From the NCBI GenBank assembly GCA_028023455.1, contig JAQFVV010000029.1:10582644-10646643 (forward strand): a stretch of DNA of 64,000 nucleotides, in the 5' to 3' direction. Source of the stretch: Epiperipatus broadwayi. Lineage: Eukaryota > Onychophora > Udeonychophora > Euonychophora > Peripatidae. A program made the position numbers and the translations under genes. Within the stretch, counting starts at the first letter, position 1. Each line of letters starts with the position of its first letter. The notes under the pieces were generated by a model, which saw nothing but the letters and a program-made list of their open reading frames with translations, did no database searches and was not told where the DNA came from. Positions 48,178-60,690 of this stretch are shown here, in pieces.

Positions 48178-48720
48178 AAAGGTACTGATTTGAATTCATT
48201 ATTTAATGGTTCAAAACAGTCTATTGATAGTAGGTCTATTCCTGGTATTGTTTATAGGATACTATGTAGTTGTAGTACATTTTATATAGGACAGAGTAAG
48301 TTTAGCCTTAATGAAAGGAGGGTTAAGGTTCATATAAGTAGAGTTAAACATAGGTATATTAACTCAGCTTTATATATTCATGAATTGAATACAGGTCATA
48401 GAATATTGTTTGACTATGCTTCGGTTATTTTTTATGAAAAGAATGAGTTAAAAAGAAGAATAAAGGAGACTTTGATGATAAAACTTCTTGATTCTGAGGC
48501 TATCGATTTTATGAAGACTTTTTTTGATATTAAGGGAAGGTGGAGTTTGAAATGAATTATGGGAAGGTTTGTTTGTTTGTATATATATGTTATTTTCTTT
48601 TAGTTTGATTTTCACTTGAGAAGGTCTATTTATAGTAAATGAAACCATGGTTGTGTAAAGATTTTGGTAAAATTTTGAATTTAATCTAGTATTGTATTGT
48701 TTTATGGTTTTGCATTTTTA
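48178..48720 (+). pseudogene. Penelope-like element end with GIY-YIG endonuclease domain
   Basis: The frame 48190-48555 (121 residues) carries GIVYRI (about residue 19), CSTFYIGQS (about 29), and the Arg-rich helix NERRVKVHISRVKHR. These are the GIY, YIG and Arg motifs of the endonuclease that Penelope-like retroelements use to nick target DNA. SALYIHELNTGHRI and the closing KRRIKETLMIKLL match the end of the same domain family. The reverse transcriptase that should precede it is absent. The 3' part after the stop (ATGAATTATGGGAAGG to the TTTTATGGTTTTGC region) is shared with the inverted copy. Head-to-head partial copies are common for Penelope elements. Confidence 0.8.
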
Positions 48721-51700
48721 TTTTTGTTAGTATAGTGTTAGACAGTTTTGGTTTTATATATATGCAAATAATCACAATTATCCCAAATTCACAACTAAAC
48801 TAGGCTGCTTTTAATGTTTATATATGCAAATGTAAACATTAATTTTCTATTGACACATTTATGCATATCCATGAACATGCATTAAAATTGGGCTGGGCAC
48901 ATTAATTTTTTTTTAGAATAAGTATTTATAATTGTCATTCACATGATCATTATTTCCTATGGTTAATCATTCCTTATGATTTAATTAAAGTATAGTTAAC
49001 ACTATTTTAAATTTTACATTATAGAATTGATTTTAATATTTAATGTGTAATTTAAATAGATATGATAGTGCACATACTATGCAAAAGCATAAGATATCTG
49101 CGATATATGTTAATTACGATAAAATAAGCAAATGAACTGGCATTTATATATGATGCAAGACATAGAAATAATAAAAATGTAAGTATATTTTTTGCAATGC
49201 AAATATTTTAAGAAATCTTTGGACGTCAATTAACTTAAAATTTCTATTCAACATTTCTGCCTAAGTTCTGAAATAAAACACTTGCATCTAACATGGAATA
49301 TATAATTTAAATATGTCTTAGAAATAATAAGCTGTCTTACAAATGTATATAAATTCACTTACTGAAGCGTACATAAAATAGATAAATATTATTGAAATTT
49401 ATTTGATATGAATTGGAGAGAAAAATTCTTTTAAGAAATTAGAAATTTCAAGTTAATCTGAAAGTTTAATACAATTTTGGATTACCACTTAAATGGAAAT
49501 TCTGAAGATTATCCATATTAGGTATTTATTTACTTAATTATTTACTTTGTTGCTGTTGGTGATTTTTTTTATTCTTATATGTCAAACAAATTTTTATTTC
49601 TTCTATATTAAATATTTGTACATATTTCTGTAATAAAGTTATTGTTTTAAATAATCTGGTGGATTTATTTTTGATTTATTTATTTTATTTTAAAGAGAAT
49701 ACATATTTATCATTATCAGCTATTCTTATGGATTACAACATATTCTCATTATGCATTCTATTTATTATTATTCACATAAAATTGATATTCGTCTGAAAAC
49801 CTGCATTCCAAATACTGTTGCAGTAGTGGGCTAATGTAAGGGAAATAGGAGATTTACCAGGAGCACCCATTAAATTAGATAAATATTTTATTTATAGAAA
49901 TAAAACTGTGTATTGAGATAGATAACAGCATTAATTTGTGTAGTTTAAATATTTCATTGTTTATACTCTATAATACACAAAATAAGCAGATTTATTTATA
50001 TTCCTCATACATGTAAATACCTATTTTATTATGCATAGTTATATGTAAAAAAATCATCAGCCCTCCATTACATTATATTATGCTTGTATATATTTTGTGT
50101 CTTTAAGAGTATGAATTTTCCACAAGCAGATACATAATTTCTAATTAATACTACAACAATTTTTAACCCATATAATACATCAATAATACTTCATATTCTT
50201 GAATTTAAATCAATGATTCACTGTTACTTTTATATAATAATAAATATATTAATTTTTAAAAAAAGCAGTATTGGTTTAGCATATACATATATGTAGGAAA
50301 ATGCAATATGTAACATGCTATTTAGCTACTTTACAAATAGAGCAATGAAGTCTGTTAATGCTTATTATTTGTTTCATGAAGAAAATACTTTTAAACTAAC
50401 ACATTGAAATTCTCATTGGATCTGAAAAATAAAAAAAAATACTACAAAATTTATTGATTTTAAATTAAGATTAATAATATAATAAAATGAAAGTGATGTT
50501 TTTTGGAAAGCTTAATGATTATTGATGCAAAATAATCACAAAAAGACTTTCCTCGACTATTTTAATTATTAATATTATACAAAATTATGATTTATTACAT
50601 GGATAACCATTATTATAGTACCTATTATTCTCTGATTATTTAATTGTGTTCTAAAATTAATCTAATTAAAATTACCAATCTACAGGTACCTTCATAGGCA
50701 AATCTTTTATAGACTTACAATACTTCACAAAGGAATAGTAAGATGCAGTTAAAAATATTATTTATTGTATGAATACATGGCTTTATAATACATGCTCACC
50801 CTAACTTCACAGGTGTTGCTCTATAGAAAAGTATTACCAATTCAGCTCTATTAGTTAACATATCAAAAAAAATTTGCATCTGATATATCTTTCAAAATTT
50901 CCCACAAATTCATGGAGGTCAAGATAAACATGGGAATTCATAGATAAACTTCTTAATCATAATTTTTATAGAATCTGTTTGATTAAAACTAGTAGTATGG
51001 ATAACCTATTTTTAGACTTTAAATACTCCAGATTGAATCGCACTGCATCTCAGTGCAATGAAGGTGACTGTTTCAGCAACTGCAGTAAGATATAGCAATG
51101 AACAAAAGTCTAGTTTGAGTACAAATATAGTCTTCAACAATAATTTTTTCAAATATAATATTCATAAAAATTTATCTTTCTAATTCAGAGCAATCTATCA
51201 ACAATTTCTATTCCAAAGTAATAAGAAGAATCAATCCCAGAAATCAACACTATGCTTAATCCTACCATTGAGCTATAACTCTTAAAGTTCAATCTCAAAA
51301 ATCATTCATTGGATTTCAATCCAAAAAACTCTATACAAGTCTAATAGATTCAAATAGCACAAGATTCTGATCAAATTTCCCATTACATTATCATCGAAGA
51401 TATTTTTCATAGCTAAAAGAAAAAGATCCTGTATATAATTCAAAAAATGATCTTATTCTAGCTTCTTTTAAAACAGTAAAAAAACCAATATTCTGGACCT
51501 GAGAATAAAACACCCCAACAATGAAGTGCTGATTTAATATTTCAAATTCATAGTATATACAATTTAAATACATCTATGAACAGGATGAATGGTCTAAATT
51601 CACATAATGATATCTTGCAGCCAATGATTTTAGATAATCATCATAATGAAATATTATAGAAACAAAGATTTCAATGTTAAGCTATCTTTTAATACTCTAG

Positions 51701-52425
51701 ATAGAAATTATGTTTTTTTCATAAAGCAAACATTGGATCATCTCAAGCTATTGCACTTATAGTAAGTGCCCAAAAACTTTAAATAATCTTTCAATGAGTT
51801 GCCCTTTACCTTATCCTTTAAGCTTAATCAATTTACTCTACTACTATTATCATATTTTACTCACCAGATGCCATTCCTTTTGTGGGGTCTCAGATCTTTA
51901 TTTTAAATATTACCCAATTTTAAGAATGTTATCCATCTATCCTGCATTACATTTTCAACCATACATCTTTAATTCTAAACTAACTAGATATCAGAACATA
52001 TTAACATACAAGTTTACAATTAAGTGACAAAAAATCTCTTCAAATTTCTAAATTTAATTATTGATGAGTTTTTCAATTAATTGATTGCAGGAGGTCTTGT
52101 AATTAGTCACCAGTCAAAAAATCTTATAAGGCAAAAATTAAATAATATCAATTCAATTCTTCAGATGATTTTGCAAGGGAATGATACAAACCTTATCTAT
52201 AAATTTCAAAATAAAGTGAACCAATTATTCACTTACTCACACTTCATAAATATTATAATTCTTAGACTAAGAAAAATAATTCTATACCTTTCAAAACTGA
52301 TAAACATCACATGATCACCATTTATTATGCTTGCTTATAATTGTTATTAAAACAGGCAAAACTCTCCATACATATTGCCACTCAATGCAAGCCAAAATCC
52401 CCGTCTAGTGCCTACTCATCCAATA

Positions 52426-52467
52426 TCCCCAGACTAGTTTCTGGCTTGTGGCCTTCATCAGTGAGGA
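52426..52467 (-). ncRNA. Hammerhead ribozyme, all core boxes intact, sense to host intron
   Basis: On the minus strand: UCCUCA, CUGAUGA, GGC-CACAA-GCC, GAAAC, ACUAGU, GUC, UGGGGA. This has the consensus sequence of the family. It lies about 1.2 kb downstream of the exon at 53713 in the direction of host transcription, so cleavage would cut the 40-kb intron. Confidence 0.8.
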
Positions 52468-52504
52468 GCCCAAGATCTAGGTGCAGTGCTCTTAGATCCA
52501 AAAC

Positions 52505-52546
52505 TCATCACTGATGAAGGTCACAAGCCAGAAACTAGTCTGGGGA
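52505..52546 (+). ncRNA. Hammerhead ribozyme, plus strand
   Basis: UCAUCA, CUGAUGA (52511-52517), GGU-CACAA-GCC, GAAAC, ACUAGU, GUC, UGGGGA. The core is intact. Stem I has one A-G mismatch and stem II one U-G pair. Confidence 0.7.
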
Positions 52547-53712
52547 TATTGGATGAGTAGGCACTAGATGGGGATCTTATGCACAAGCCTTCTGGCATCC
52601 ATTGATTACTGTGGTTGGCACTGAGTGGCACTACTGTATGAAGAGTTTTGCCTGTTTTAGTCTATGGATATGCCTATCTATTGCTAAGACTCTAACCCAA
52701 TTCCAAATTTTACATGTATTCCCCAAAAATGATTAAAATTCTTTTACAATTTACTTAATAGTGCAATTTAATCCAAACATCTTGAACCTACCGCATTCAC
52801 CTGTGTGATAGAAATTTAGATATTACACATTTTTCAAACTTATCCATATTTTACATCTTTAAGACTGCTTGCAATTGCTTAAAAAATATGTAAAATACTT
52901 CTATCTCTACAGTGTATCTATCAGTACTTAATCACACACTTATAACCATGCGGCTTGCATACTGCCCCATTATAATTGATAATAATACAATATATTCATA
53001 AGATATAATGATTTAATTTTTTTTAACTGTTTAATGCATATTTATACTCCTTAAAATGTTTTAGTTAAGTATATCATGATCAACCTTAGCAGTCTATAAT
53101 TTCTTTCAGTCCTGCAATAACATAGTATGGATTTGTTTTAAAACTGTTGGTGTATAAGCTTAATACAAAAATTATATTTAAACCTTCCATATAATTTTTC
53201 CTGTAAAAGATGTATATATACAAGATTTTCAAAAAATAAGATACCTCGAAATGTTTATGGATTATGCATGTATATGTCCATCAAACTTAATTATATTCAT
53301 CCTTTGATTGATATAGTTATTGAATTACTAATATGTAATATTTGCATAACATTTGAGTTGACATATGATTAAATTTATTATGAATTCATTATATATTAGG
53401 TATATACTTTGAATAAAAAAAAATTTTCATTTATAAATATGCTAATATTAGTAAATATTCTGTTTATCAATTTAAAAGGGGGGAGGTACATTTTTTAGTA
53501 TAAATACAGACGATTTCCGTTTCAAAAAATATATCCCATAGTCAGACAAGTAATTTATAAATCTTTTAAATGTATATTATTTTTATTTAAATAGTTTTCT
53601 TTAAATTGATTTTATCTCACTATTATTCTTTAAAAGTTATATTATTTACTGTAACTGACTAAATAAATTATTGTCTTTTATTTAAAAAATATTTTTAAAA
53701 TAATTATCTTAC

Positions 53713-53767
53713 TGGGTAATTCTGGCACAGGAATATCAGTACCCTGAAGCAATCCTCGAATCTGTCC
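53713..53767 (-). CDS. Internal exon, PX-like host gene
   Basis: A 55-nt exon on the minus strand lies between a long pyrimidine tract ending in TTTAG and the donor GTAAGATAA. It reads GQIRGLLQGTDIPVPELP and ends with one extra base. That base joins the exon at 13480 to give a Thr codon and then VKFLERVW. The IPVPELP stretch fits the proline-rich segment found before the membrane-binding loop in PX domains. Exon length, splice signals and phase all agree with the two downstream exons, which is unlikely by chance in such AT-rich sequence. The intron after it, to 13480, is about 40 kb. Confidence 0.65.
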
Positions 53768-54794
53768 CTAAAGAAAAAAAAATAAAACAATTATTAGTGA
53801 CGATCAAACCAACAAAACATCACATGACACTTGTTTACACAAATGACATGTGTGCGATGATTTTTAATTTTATAAAATTAGAAAAAAGAAACTTAAGTAA
53901 CTAAGACAGATGTTTTACAATTTACTGACCACATCAGTTTTTAATTACTAAGAAGCAAATAACACACACACATAAAAAAAAAAAAGAGTAACTTTTATTT
54001 CAGGTATAAGCATAAAATAAAGACATTTTAATCAACTACTTCTAAAAGAAATATGCTTGATATCGTATTACTTTTATTGTAAAACATCTTCATACATAAC
54101 ATTTATTTAAAAATACAAAACAGGAATAACTAACTACATTGTACAAGTAAAACCAAAAGCAAATGACTACTCCAGCGACACCTGTCGTAGTTAAACATTG
54201 ATTATATCTTGAGGAAGTAATAAACAAACTCATAGATCTATTTCGATAAGTAATCAATCAATTCAAAAACTACGTATTTTTATTTCACGTGATTTCCATG
54301 ATAATTTTCACTTTTTAATATTCAATTCAAAATTTCTAAGATCAATTTCCTCTTTTCATTTTTCGTTAATTAGTTCGTTTTGTATTCACATTACATATTG
54401 ATTGAATGATAAACCTTGAAATATTATAAAGATAATAATTTATAAGCTAATAACAACAGCAAATAATAATAATGATGATGATGGTGGTGTGGTGAAGACT
54501 TTATTCAATTGCACTTTTTTTTTTTTTTTTACATGAGATTGAAACACTCTTAAAAAAGACTGGACAAATTTATGTTTTAAATTAAAACAAAAATCGTATA
54601 TCTAAATATAGTATTAATTCACAATAATGCACGTAGTAGTGAGATACCATGATAAAATCATATGTAGTAATTACAATTCTTATATTTTAAATAAGTAATC
54701 AACAAGGTACTGTGGTTAAATAATACCACTTAATAACAATACACAACTTTAAAATATAACATATGCTTATTTTTATATTGATACAAAAATTTAC

Positions 54795-55135
54795 ACAGAA
54801 GCAAAGCTCTATACAGTAGCGCCATTCAGTGCAAGCCAGAGTAATCAATGGATGCAGGATGGTTTGTGCATAAAATCCCTATGTCTACTCATCCAATATC
54901 CCCAGACTAGTTTCTAACATGTGGCTTTCATCAGTGAGCAGCCTTGGATCTGAGAACACTGCGCCTACATCTTAGGATATTGGATGAGTAGGCACTAGAT
55001 GGGGATTTTATACACAAGCTTTCTGGCATCCATTGATTACTCTTGTTGGCACTAAGTGGCACTACTGTATGGAGAGTTTTGCCTGTATTAATAACAGTTA
55101 TGTGCTAGCATAAGAAATGGTGATCATATGATCAT
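54795..55135. mobile_element. Ribozyme foldback family, copy with deleted right centre
   Basis: Left arm from CACAGAAGCAAAGCTCTATA, right arm to GGAGAGTTTTGCCTGT, then the tail TGGTGATCATATGATC. In the middle, CATCTTAGG is joined directly to ATATTGGATGAGTAGG, which removes the right-hand ribozyme. Confidence 0.75.
54899..54940 (-). ncRNA. Hammerhead ribozyme, minus strand
   Basis: UGCUCA, CUGAUGA, AAGCCACAUGUUA as stem II region (weakened), GAAAC, ACUAGU, GUC, UGGGGA. Core intact. Stem I has four pairs before a mismatch. Sense to the host gene's first recognised intron. Confidence 0.6.
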
Positions 55136-56393
55136 TTAAATCTCTTGGAAATCAGCTGAAAACTTCAATTCTTCTTCTAGAAATAAAACTCAATCCCATT
55201 TCAGTATCTCTAATTTTTTTGATGATATCTGTGATTTTGTTGCTCTCTCATTCATGCATTTAGTTATCTTTTTTTGAAAATCCTAACACAAATTATTCTG
55301 TCTTTCACTATGAGATCTGCAGTTTCTATATCATTATTTTATTAAATCTTTAAGTTTCAAACTTAAAAGTAAGCTTTGATTGAATAATTTATTGATAACA
55401 TTATTTTCTTCAGGAAAATAAATATACATAGATGTTTTTAAATATTGCATTCTCAGTTAAATTGTAAAATAAATTTCATCTATGATATTTCTATGTATAT
55501 TGGTAATTTGTCTACATTATTTTTGTTATTTTCCTCTAATTCTCTACCATAACATTGATATTTTCCTTCTTTTTTGAAAAACCAATTATTTATTCCTCAA
55601 ATATTGATTGCAAAGACAGCTGCAATAACTGAAAATTCCAGATAACATAATTAATTTTCATTTAGTCCATTTCTTTCTAATTCACAAAATATTTTCTGTA
55701 AAAATGCTTAAAATTTTTGCAAGGATGAAAATCATCCTGTCATATATTATTACTATTATTAACTTTACTATGAAGTCTATCATTTCTGTTATATTTTGAT
55801 AAATATTTTAAAGAATTTAACAATAAAAACTTTACTTACAAGAGAAATGCTTAAAAAGCCTTTGCCATTTCTTAATGTACACACATAAGACAAAATGACA
55901 ACTTATAATTTTTACACCTTTCTATAATTTCAACTCATACTTGGATGTGATGTACTGGATTATACCTATTTAAACCCAGTTTGTTATTTTGATTGGAACA
56001 AATAAAAAGTACTCTATAGATGATTAAGAATAACTTTGAAAAATAAAATTAACAGTAGTTACTAAAATCTTTTCATTCATTTTACGTATCGATAATTACT
56101 ATATTTTTCCAATCTTCTATAATGTCTTTTTCAGTCCATTTCATAGCTATGATGCTATTTAACTTAAAGATGATTAAATATATTATTTAGTGTTAAAAAC
56201 ACAATTTGAAAGTTAACAATTCACAGTATTATGAAGGAAATTGTGATAAAATTGTGTATATTTATTTGACTCTTTAACGTCTTATGTTAAAAAGAAAACT
56301 TTATTATCTACTTAAAAAAAAACTGGAGTACTGAAAAATAAGGAATAGAAACAAGTGATATTATTTATTTATTTTATTAATATATATATATAT

Positions 56394-57168
56394 CAGAGGT
56401 GGCCAAGATGTTGACCACAAGTCTCTGGAAGTCGACCGCAAAGCTGATGTGAATATTGACAAATTATAGTGATAAATTCAGAGGTGATTTGAATATAAAA
56501 AATAATAAAAAAAGTAAACATTCAAAATTATTCTCATTTAAAAATAGTTAAATTTAAAATAAAACTTGTTGTTGATTTCAAAAATAAACCCAGGTTAGAA
56601 GAAGCTGAAAAGAATTCAATTATTTGTATGTAATGCTAGAGCTAAACTTCTTAGAAATATTTAATTGCCATTTTCTTGAGATGAAATGAAAATAACTTGT
56701 CCTGGAAAAACAAGGATTTCAATAAACTGACTTTAAAATAAAGTTGTGAACTTTTTAAAACACTCTGTACAATAATTTAATAATTGTAATTTAATAATAA
56801 AAAGTGATATGAATAAACTGTAATGCTAGAGGGAGCTGAGGTACTTTAATAGTAGTCATATAAAATGTCTTCAACAGTTCATATTTTATTGAAAAAAATT
56901 TGTCATTTTGTATCTTCTAAAAATGTCACCAATATTTCTGAGTACCTAAAAAGCCCTTATAAAAAAACAACACCACCAATTTGTAAGTACATTCTAATAA
57001 AAATACAGGACTTTGAACCATTATTTTTTTCTGTTCTGGTTTTCATTTCAGCAAAAATAATTTTTTTTTTCTGGTTTCCGGTTCGAAGTCCTGAAAAAAA
57101 TGTAGTCACCCTCAGGTACACTTTCACCAAAAAAGTTGCTCCAACATCTAAAACTTTGGCCACTCCTG
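56394..57168. mobile_element. hAT non-autonomous element, 775 bp
   Basis: Ends CAGAGGTGGCCAAGATGTT and (reversed) CAGGAGTGGCCAAAGTTTT are inverted repeats. ATATATAT flanks both sides, compatible with an 8-bp duplication although the left flank is a longer AT run. The interior is AT-rich. A 109-codon frame at 56865-57194 runs past the element end and has no recognised domain. Confidence 0.7.
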
Positions 57169-57448
57169 ATATATATTATAAAGCAGAAAACTAAATTAAA
57201 ATCTAAACAATTTTGAACTAATTTACAAAATAATTGACATTAAAGTAAAGAAATTATAAGAAATAATAAAATGTATAAATAATTTTATAAATCTGCAATT
57301 AGTTAAACATATAAAAAGTTTATAAGTAAAAAAAAAGGGAATAAGCACTATTTATTGAAAAATGATTAAAAAGATGAAAAGGAAATAGTAATAGAAATTA
57401 ATCAAATTTATAAAATAGTTTGCTTTGAAACTAACAGATATGATAATA

Positions 57449-57681
57449 ATATAGAAATAAAACAAACTAACTCCTTTTTAAAACTTGCTTTTTTATGACT
57501 ATAATCATGAAAAAGAAATCCAACGTTTCGACTATTTTTTATAGTCTTTTTCAAGGCACACTAAAATAAAAAAAAAAGACTATAAAAAATAGTCGAAATG
57601 TTGGATTTCTTTCTCTTTTTCATGATTATAGTCATAAAAAAGCAAGTTTTAAAAAGGAGTTAGTTTGTTTTATTTCTATAT
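57449..57681. repeat. 233-bp foldback with Penelope-type GAAAC hairpin
   Basis: Inverted arms of about 105 bp run from ATATAGAAATAAAACAAAC to its complement. Inside each arm is a hairpin with GACTAT and ATAGTC followed by GAAAC or GAAAT and GTTGGATTTC. This layout resembles stem II plus GAAAC of a hammerhead, with CTTGAAAA in place of the CUGANGA box. I read it as a decayed ribozyme arm. Confidence 0.6.
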
Positions 57682-58149
57682 TGAATATATATGAACTATT
57701 TTGAAAAGACGAACTGTGCTGGATATATTAAATTATATGATAATAATAATATACAGTTATATAGAAAGATTTTAGTTATGGTATTAAGAAAATCAACTTA
57801 ATATTAGTTACATGAGAATATGAATTATGATAAAAAGACTAAGTATATTATACTATTTTAGTATATAAAAAATGAATTTTATCTGTATTATCAGTAATTT
57901 CAGCAAGATGAAAGACCTAGGCATTGTTCTTTGGAACATGGATCTTTCTCTAACCATATACTTGAGGAATAGCTGATGACATTACAAAAAATTCTTTTAA
58001 GTTCAAATAAAATATTTGCCTGAAATAAATGATTAAGCTGTAAAAAACAGTTGTCAAATTTGAAATAAATTGTCTACAGCCCAGAGCAACTAATCTATGA
58101 CCAATGATCCACTCATTAAGAAGTAAAGTTAGTAAGGCTTTATCTTATA

Positions 58150-58609
58150 ACGGGTGGGCAATTGTTTTGGTTCAGGGGCCACAGAGGTTGGCAGAGGGCC
58201 ACATCACGGGCCACACCTGTTTTTCATGACACAATAAACACACTGCTTTATTCCCTGTATTACCAAAGAAATATTTGTTTGTCCATTCTTTATTAAACAC
58301 ATGACATTCATTACTGATTTTACATTTTTTCGGAGGGTTCATAGTTTCACTAAAGTTGGAAATATATATATTTGCTAATGCAAAGACAAAATTGAAATTA
58401 ACTAGATCAACTGGAAAAGCACTGCACATTTATCTACACTGCGCATGATATTGACATGGCCATCCTAGTGAAAAGTACAAGATGAATCTTCAGTCACGCA
58501 TGGGAAGGAAATCTCAGTTCAACACGGATTTTTCTGATTGTCTTGGCAGATCGCATAAAAACTCTTAGCGGGCTGCATGTGGCCCTCGGACCACTATTTA
58601 CCCATCCCT
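58150..58609. mobile_element. hAT internal-deletion element with exact 8-bp duplication
   Basis: ATCTTATA is duplicated at 58142-58149 and 58610-58617. Ends ACGGGTGGGCAATTG and (reversed) AGGGATGGGTAAATAG are imperfect inverted repeats. The 460-bp element keeps the first part of a transposase gene (separate entry), so it is a direct deletion product of an autonomous hAT. Confidence 0.88.
58172..58342 (-). pseudogene. N-terminal fragment of hAT transposase (BED-like finger start)
   Basis: The minus-strand frame reads MNPPKKCKISNECHVFNKE then WTNKYFFGNTGNKAVCLLCH. This matches the start of GTF2IRD2/ZBED-type hAT transposases, where a basic tract leads to W-x-x-K-Y-F-F, a short Gly-Asn-Lys turn and C-L-L-C, the first half of a zinc finger. 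The frame then leaves the family (QVWPVMWPSAN is terminal-repeat sequence). Only about 45 residues of the transposase survive. It may act as a truncated DNA-binding peptide if expressed, but that is speculation. Confidence 0.7.
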
Positions 58610-59999
58610 ATCTTATAAGATAGTAATCATAAAAATTTTAAAACAAAAGATCTAAGTATTTAAAACATACACTTAAATACAACAATTATATATATATGTG
58701 TGTGCATATCTTTTATAGTGGAAGGGGGGGAAGAAAATTCTACATGAGTATATATATATATTTATAAAGGACTTCATTAACCTAAGATGAAAAGCTTAAT
58801 ATTCAATCATATATCATCACTAATTTTAAATAGCATCTTCTAATTTTGATAATTGTCATTTTTGATTCAAGTTATTAATATTTTGCAATATAGTAAATTT
58901 ATAAACTTCAATAAACATATGAAATCGATTTATGTTGAACATATATATCAAAAATAACTTTAAATTATAAAAGGAATATTAATTTTCTTTTATTAAGATT
59001 TGAAAGAAATGATATACATGTAAATATAGTTTGATTACATTTCTTACATATATATCTGGGATGTTTTGTTCATATCAATTCTTTGTTCTCTAGAACATTT
59101 TTGCTTTGCCCATGCATTATACACACAATGATAGAATCCGTGATTAAGTTCCATCTTCTGAAAACTGAGCTAGTCATCAAAGATTACAATGTGAAAAAAA
59201 GATTTTGTCTCATAATATCATCTGTTAACTTTAGAAAATAGATAGCACTTTTATGGAATAATAATTGATATTAAATAAAACTAGTTCTATTTTGCAAATC
59301 TTTTTTAACTACTATTCCTTAGGTAGGCATGCATGATTGACTCCAGCTGCAATTACTATTATATATTATAATGTAATTATTTAACATATAACTGACAATA
59401 ATTCTCTTTTTTCGCCTTTTAATATCATTATAGATTTGAGTTCATGTCAAATAAATATTGCAGTATTATTATTATTTTGTCAGTTAATATATACATTTAT
59501 TTTAATATTGAAAAATTAAAACACAAAATTTAAAAGTAAAATCTAAAAAGCAATAAATTAATAGGATTGATTAATGTGAAGGCGAGTTTCTCTTTTCTAA
59601 ATTAGTGTCTTTTAACCTGAGAAAAATAACAAAAACATTCAATTGCTCTAGTTATGACTCATTTTTTATATTTTCCCACAAATTAGGAGTAGAAAAGTAA
59701 ATAAAAAATGACAGTTTTCAGATTTATAAAAGAAGAAAGAAGGGAAAAAAATCACTGTAAATGTGGCCTTTACATTGATGTTATTATAGTACAGATGACT
59801 TATAAATCTTTGATGGATTCTTATTTGATTGAAATAACTTCCTTTTTAAGTACTAAAATGATTTTAAAGTTTTTCTTTTTTCCTATAGCTTTATTTGTCA
59901 TCTTTTATTTATATTTCTTTATATCATTAACTCTTTCATATAATATTTTTACATAATTATACAAATTCAATTCTTCTAAATGGATTATTTACTACTATT

Positions 60000-60690
60000 T
60001 CCAGCTATAACATTACATGACTTTCTTATTCGAATATTTCTAGGAGCAATTCACTTCATTTACTCTAAAGCCATATACTTTAAGTTTGAATAATTAATCA
60101 ATAGATGGTATAATATCACCATCTCATTCTAATTTTCAGCTTATGCCTTTCTCAATGATGATGGCTTAGGATTCAAAGCCGACACTAATGCATTTATCTA
60201 TCATTCATCTATCTATTTGGCTAATACATTGTAATTTAAAAACCATAAGGTTTTTAAATTCAAGTAAACCCTTGCATAACTATAAATCTAACAACATCAG
60301 ATAAATGACATAAAATATTTAATGAACTCATGGCAATTGTAGACCCTTTCTATCTTTTGACTTAGAAGTTTCTAATTCAAGAGTAGGAGTATGTAATTGT
60401 GTCAGATGAATATAAGTATGCAAGCATGAATTCAAAAACCTTAAAGTTTTTTTTATTTTAATTTTAGATTATTAATATAAATAGCATAAAGGAATGAAAA
60501 TGGTGGCTAGATACATAAATGCTCAGTGACAGATTTAAATAAGTTCTCACTTTAAAAAAAAAAAGCATACAACTTTATTGCTTGGGCATTCATAAAAAAT
60601 TTGAGGGCCAGATCTGCAAATGCCAGAATTGATCCTGATAAAGCTAAAAGTCAAAAACTGATGAGGAAATAGGCATTCTAGCATCTAGGG
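60000..60690. mobile_element. Old relative of the ribozyme foldback family, both arms decayed
   Basis: The left part has TCAATGATGATGGCTTAGG and TTGCATAACTATAAATCTAA as in other old copies. The right part (60555-60690) has CCTGATAAAGC then AAAAACTGATGAGG, a degenerate ribozyme layout, and ends just before the hAT at 60691. Confidence 0.4.

Larger units (their letters stand above)
52299..52657. mobile_element. Ribozyme foldback family, copy with inverted tail and two ribozymes
   Basis: Starts with the inverted tail (AAACATCACATGATCACC), continues through AAAACAGGCAAAACTCTCC, the left arm, a short centre with AAGATCTAGGTGCAG, and a right arm ending GAAGAGTTTTGCCTGTTTT. Each arm has a hammerhead on opposite strands. 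No convincing target duplication. Confidence 0.8.
13481..53712 (-). other. Intron of about 40 kb in the PX-like gene
   Basis: Lies between the exons at 53713 and 13480. It contains most of the window's transposons, including the intact RTE reverse transcriptase frame and the Penelope ends. Large parts (about 22.0-23.9, 27.3-30.9, 33.4-34.2, 34.7-37.0 and 48.8-51.0 kb) are plain AT-rich DNA with runs of A or T in which I recognise nothing. Confidence 0.6.

Noticed and set aside
50990-52100. Possible decayed coding region
   Set aside because: Frames of up to 77 codons exist, but no motif could be tied to a known family.
56865-57194. 109-codon frame
   Set aside because: Crosses the terminal repeat of the hAT element; hydrophobic stretches come from T-rich DNA. 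No family recognised.
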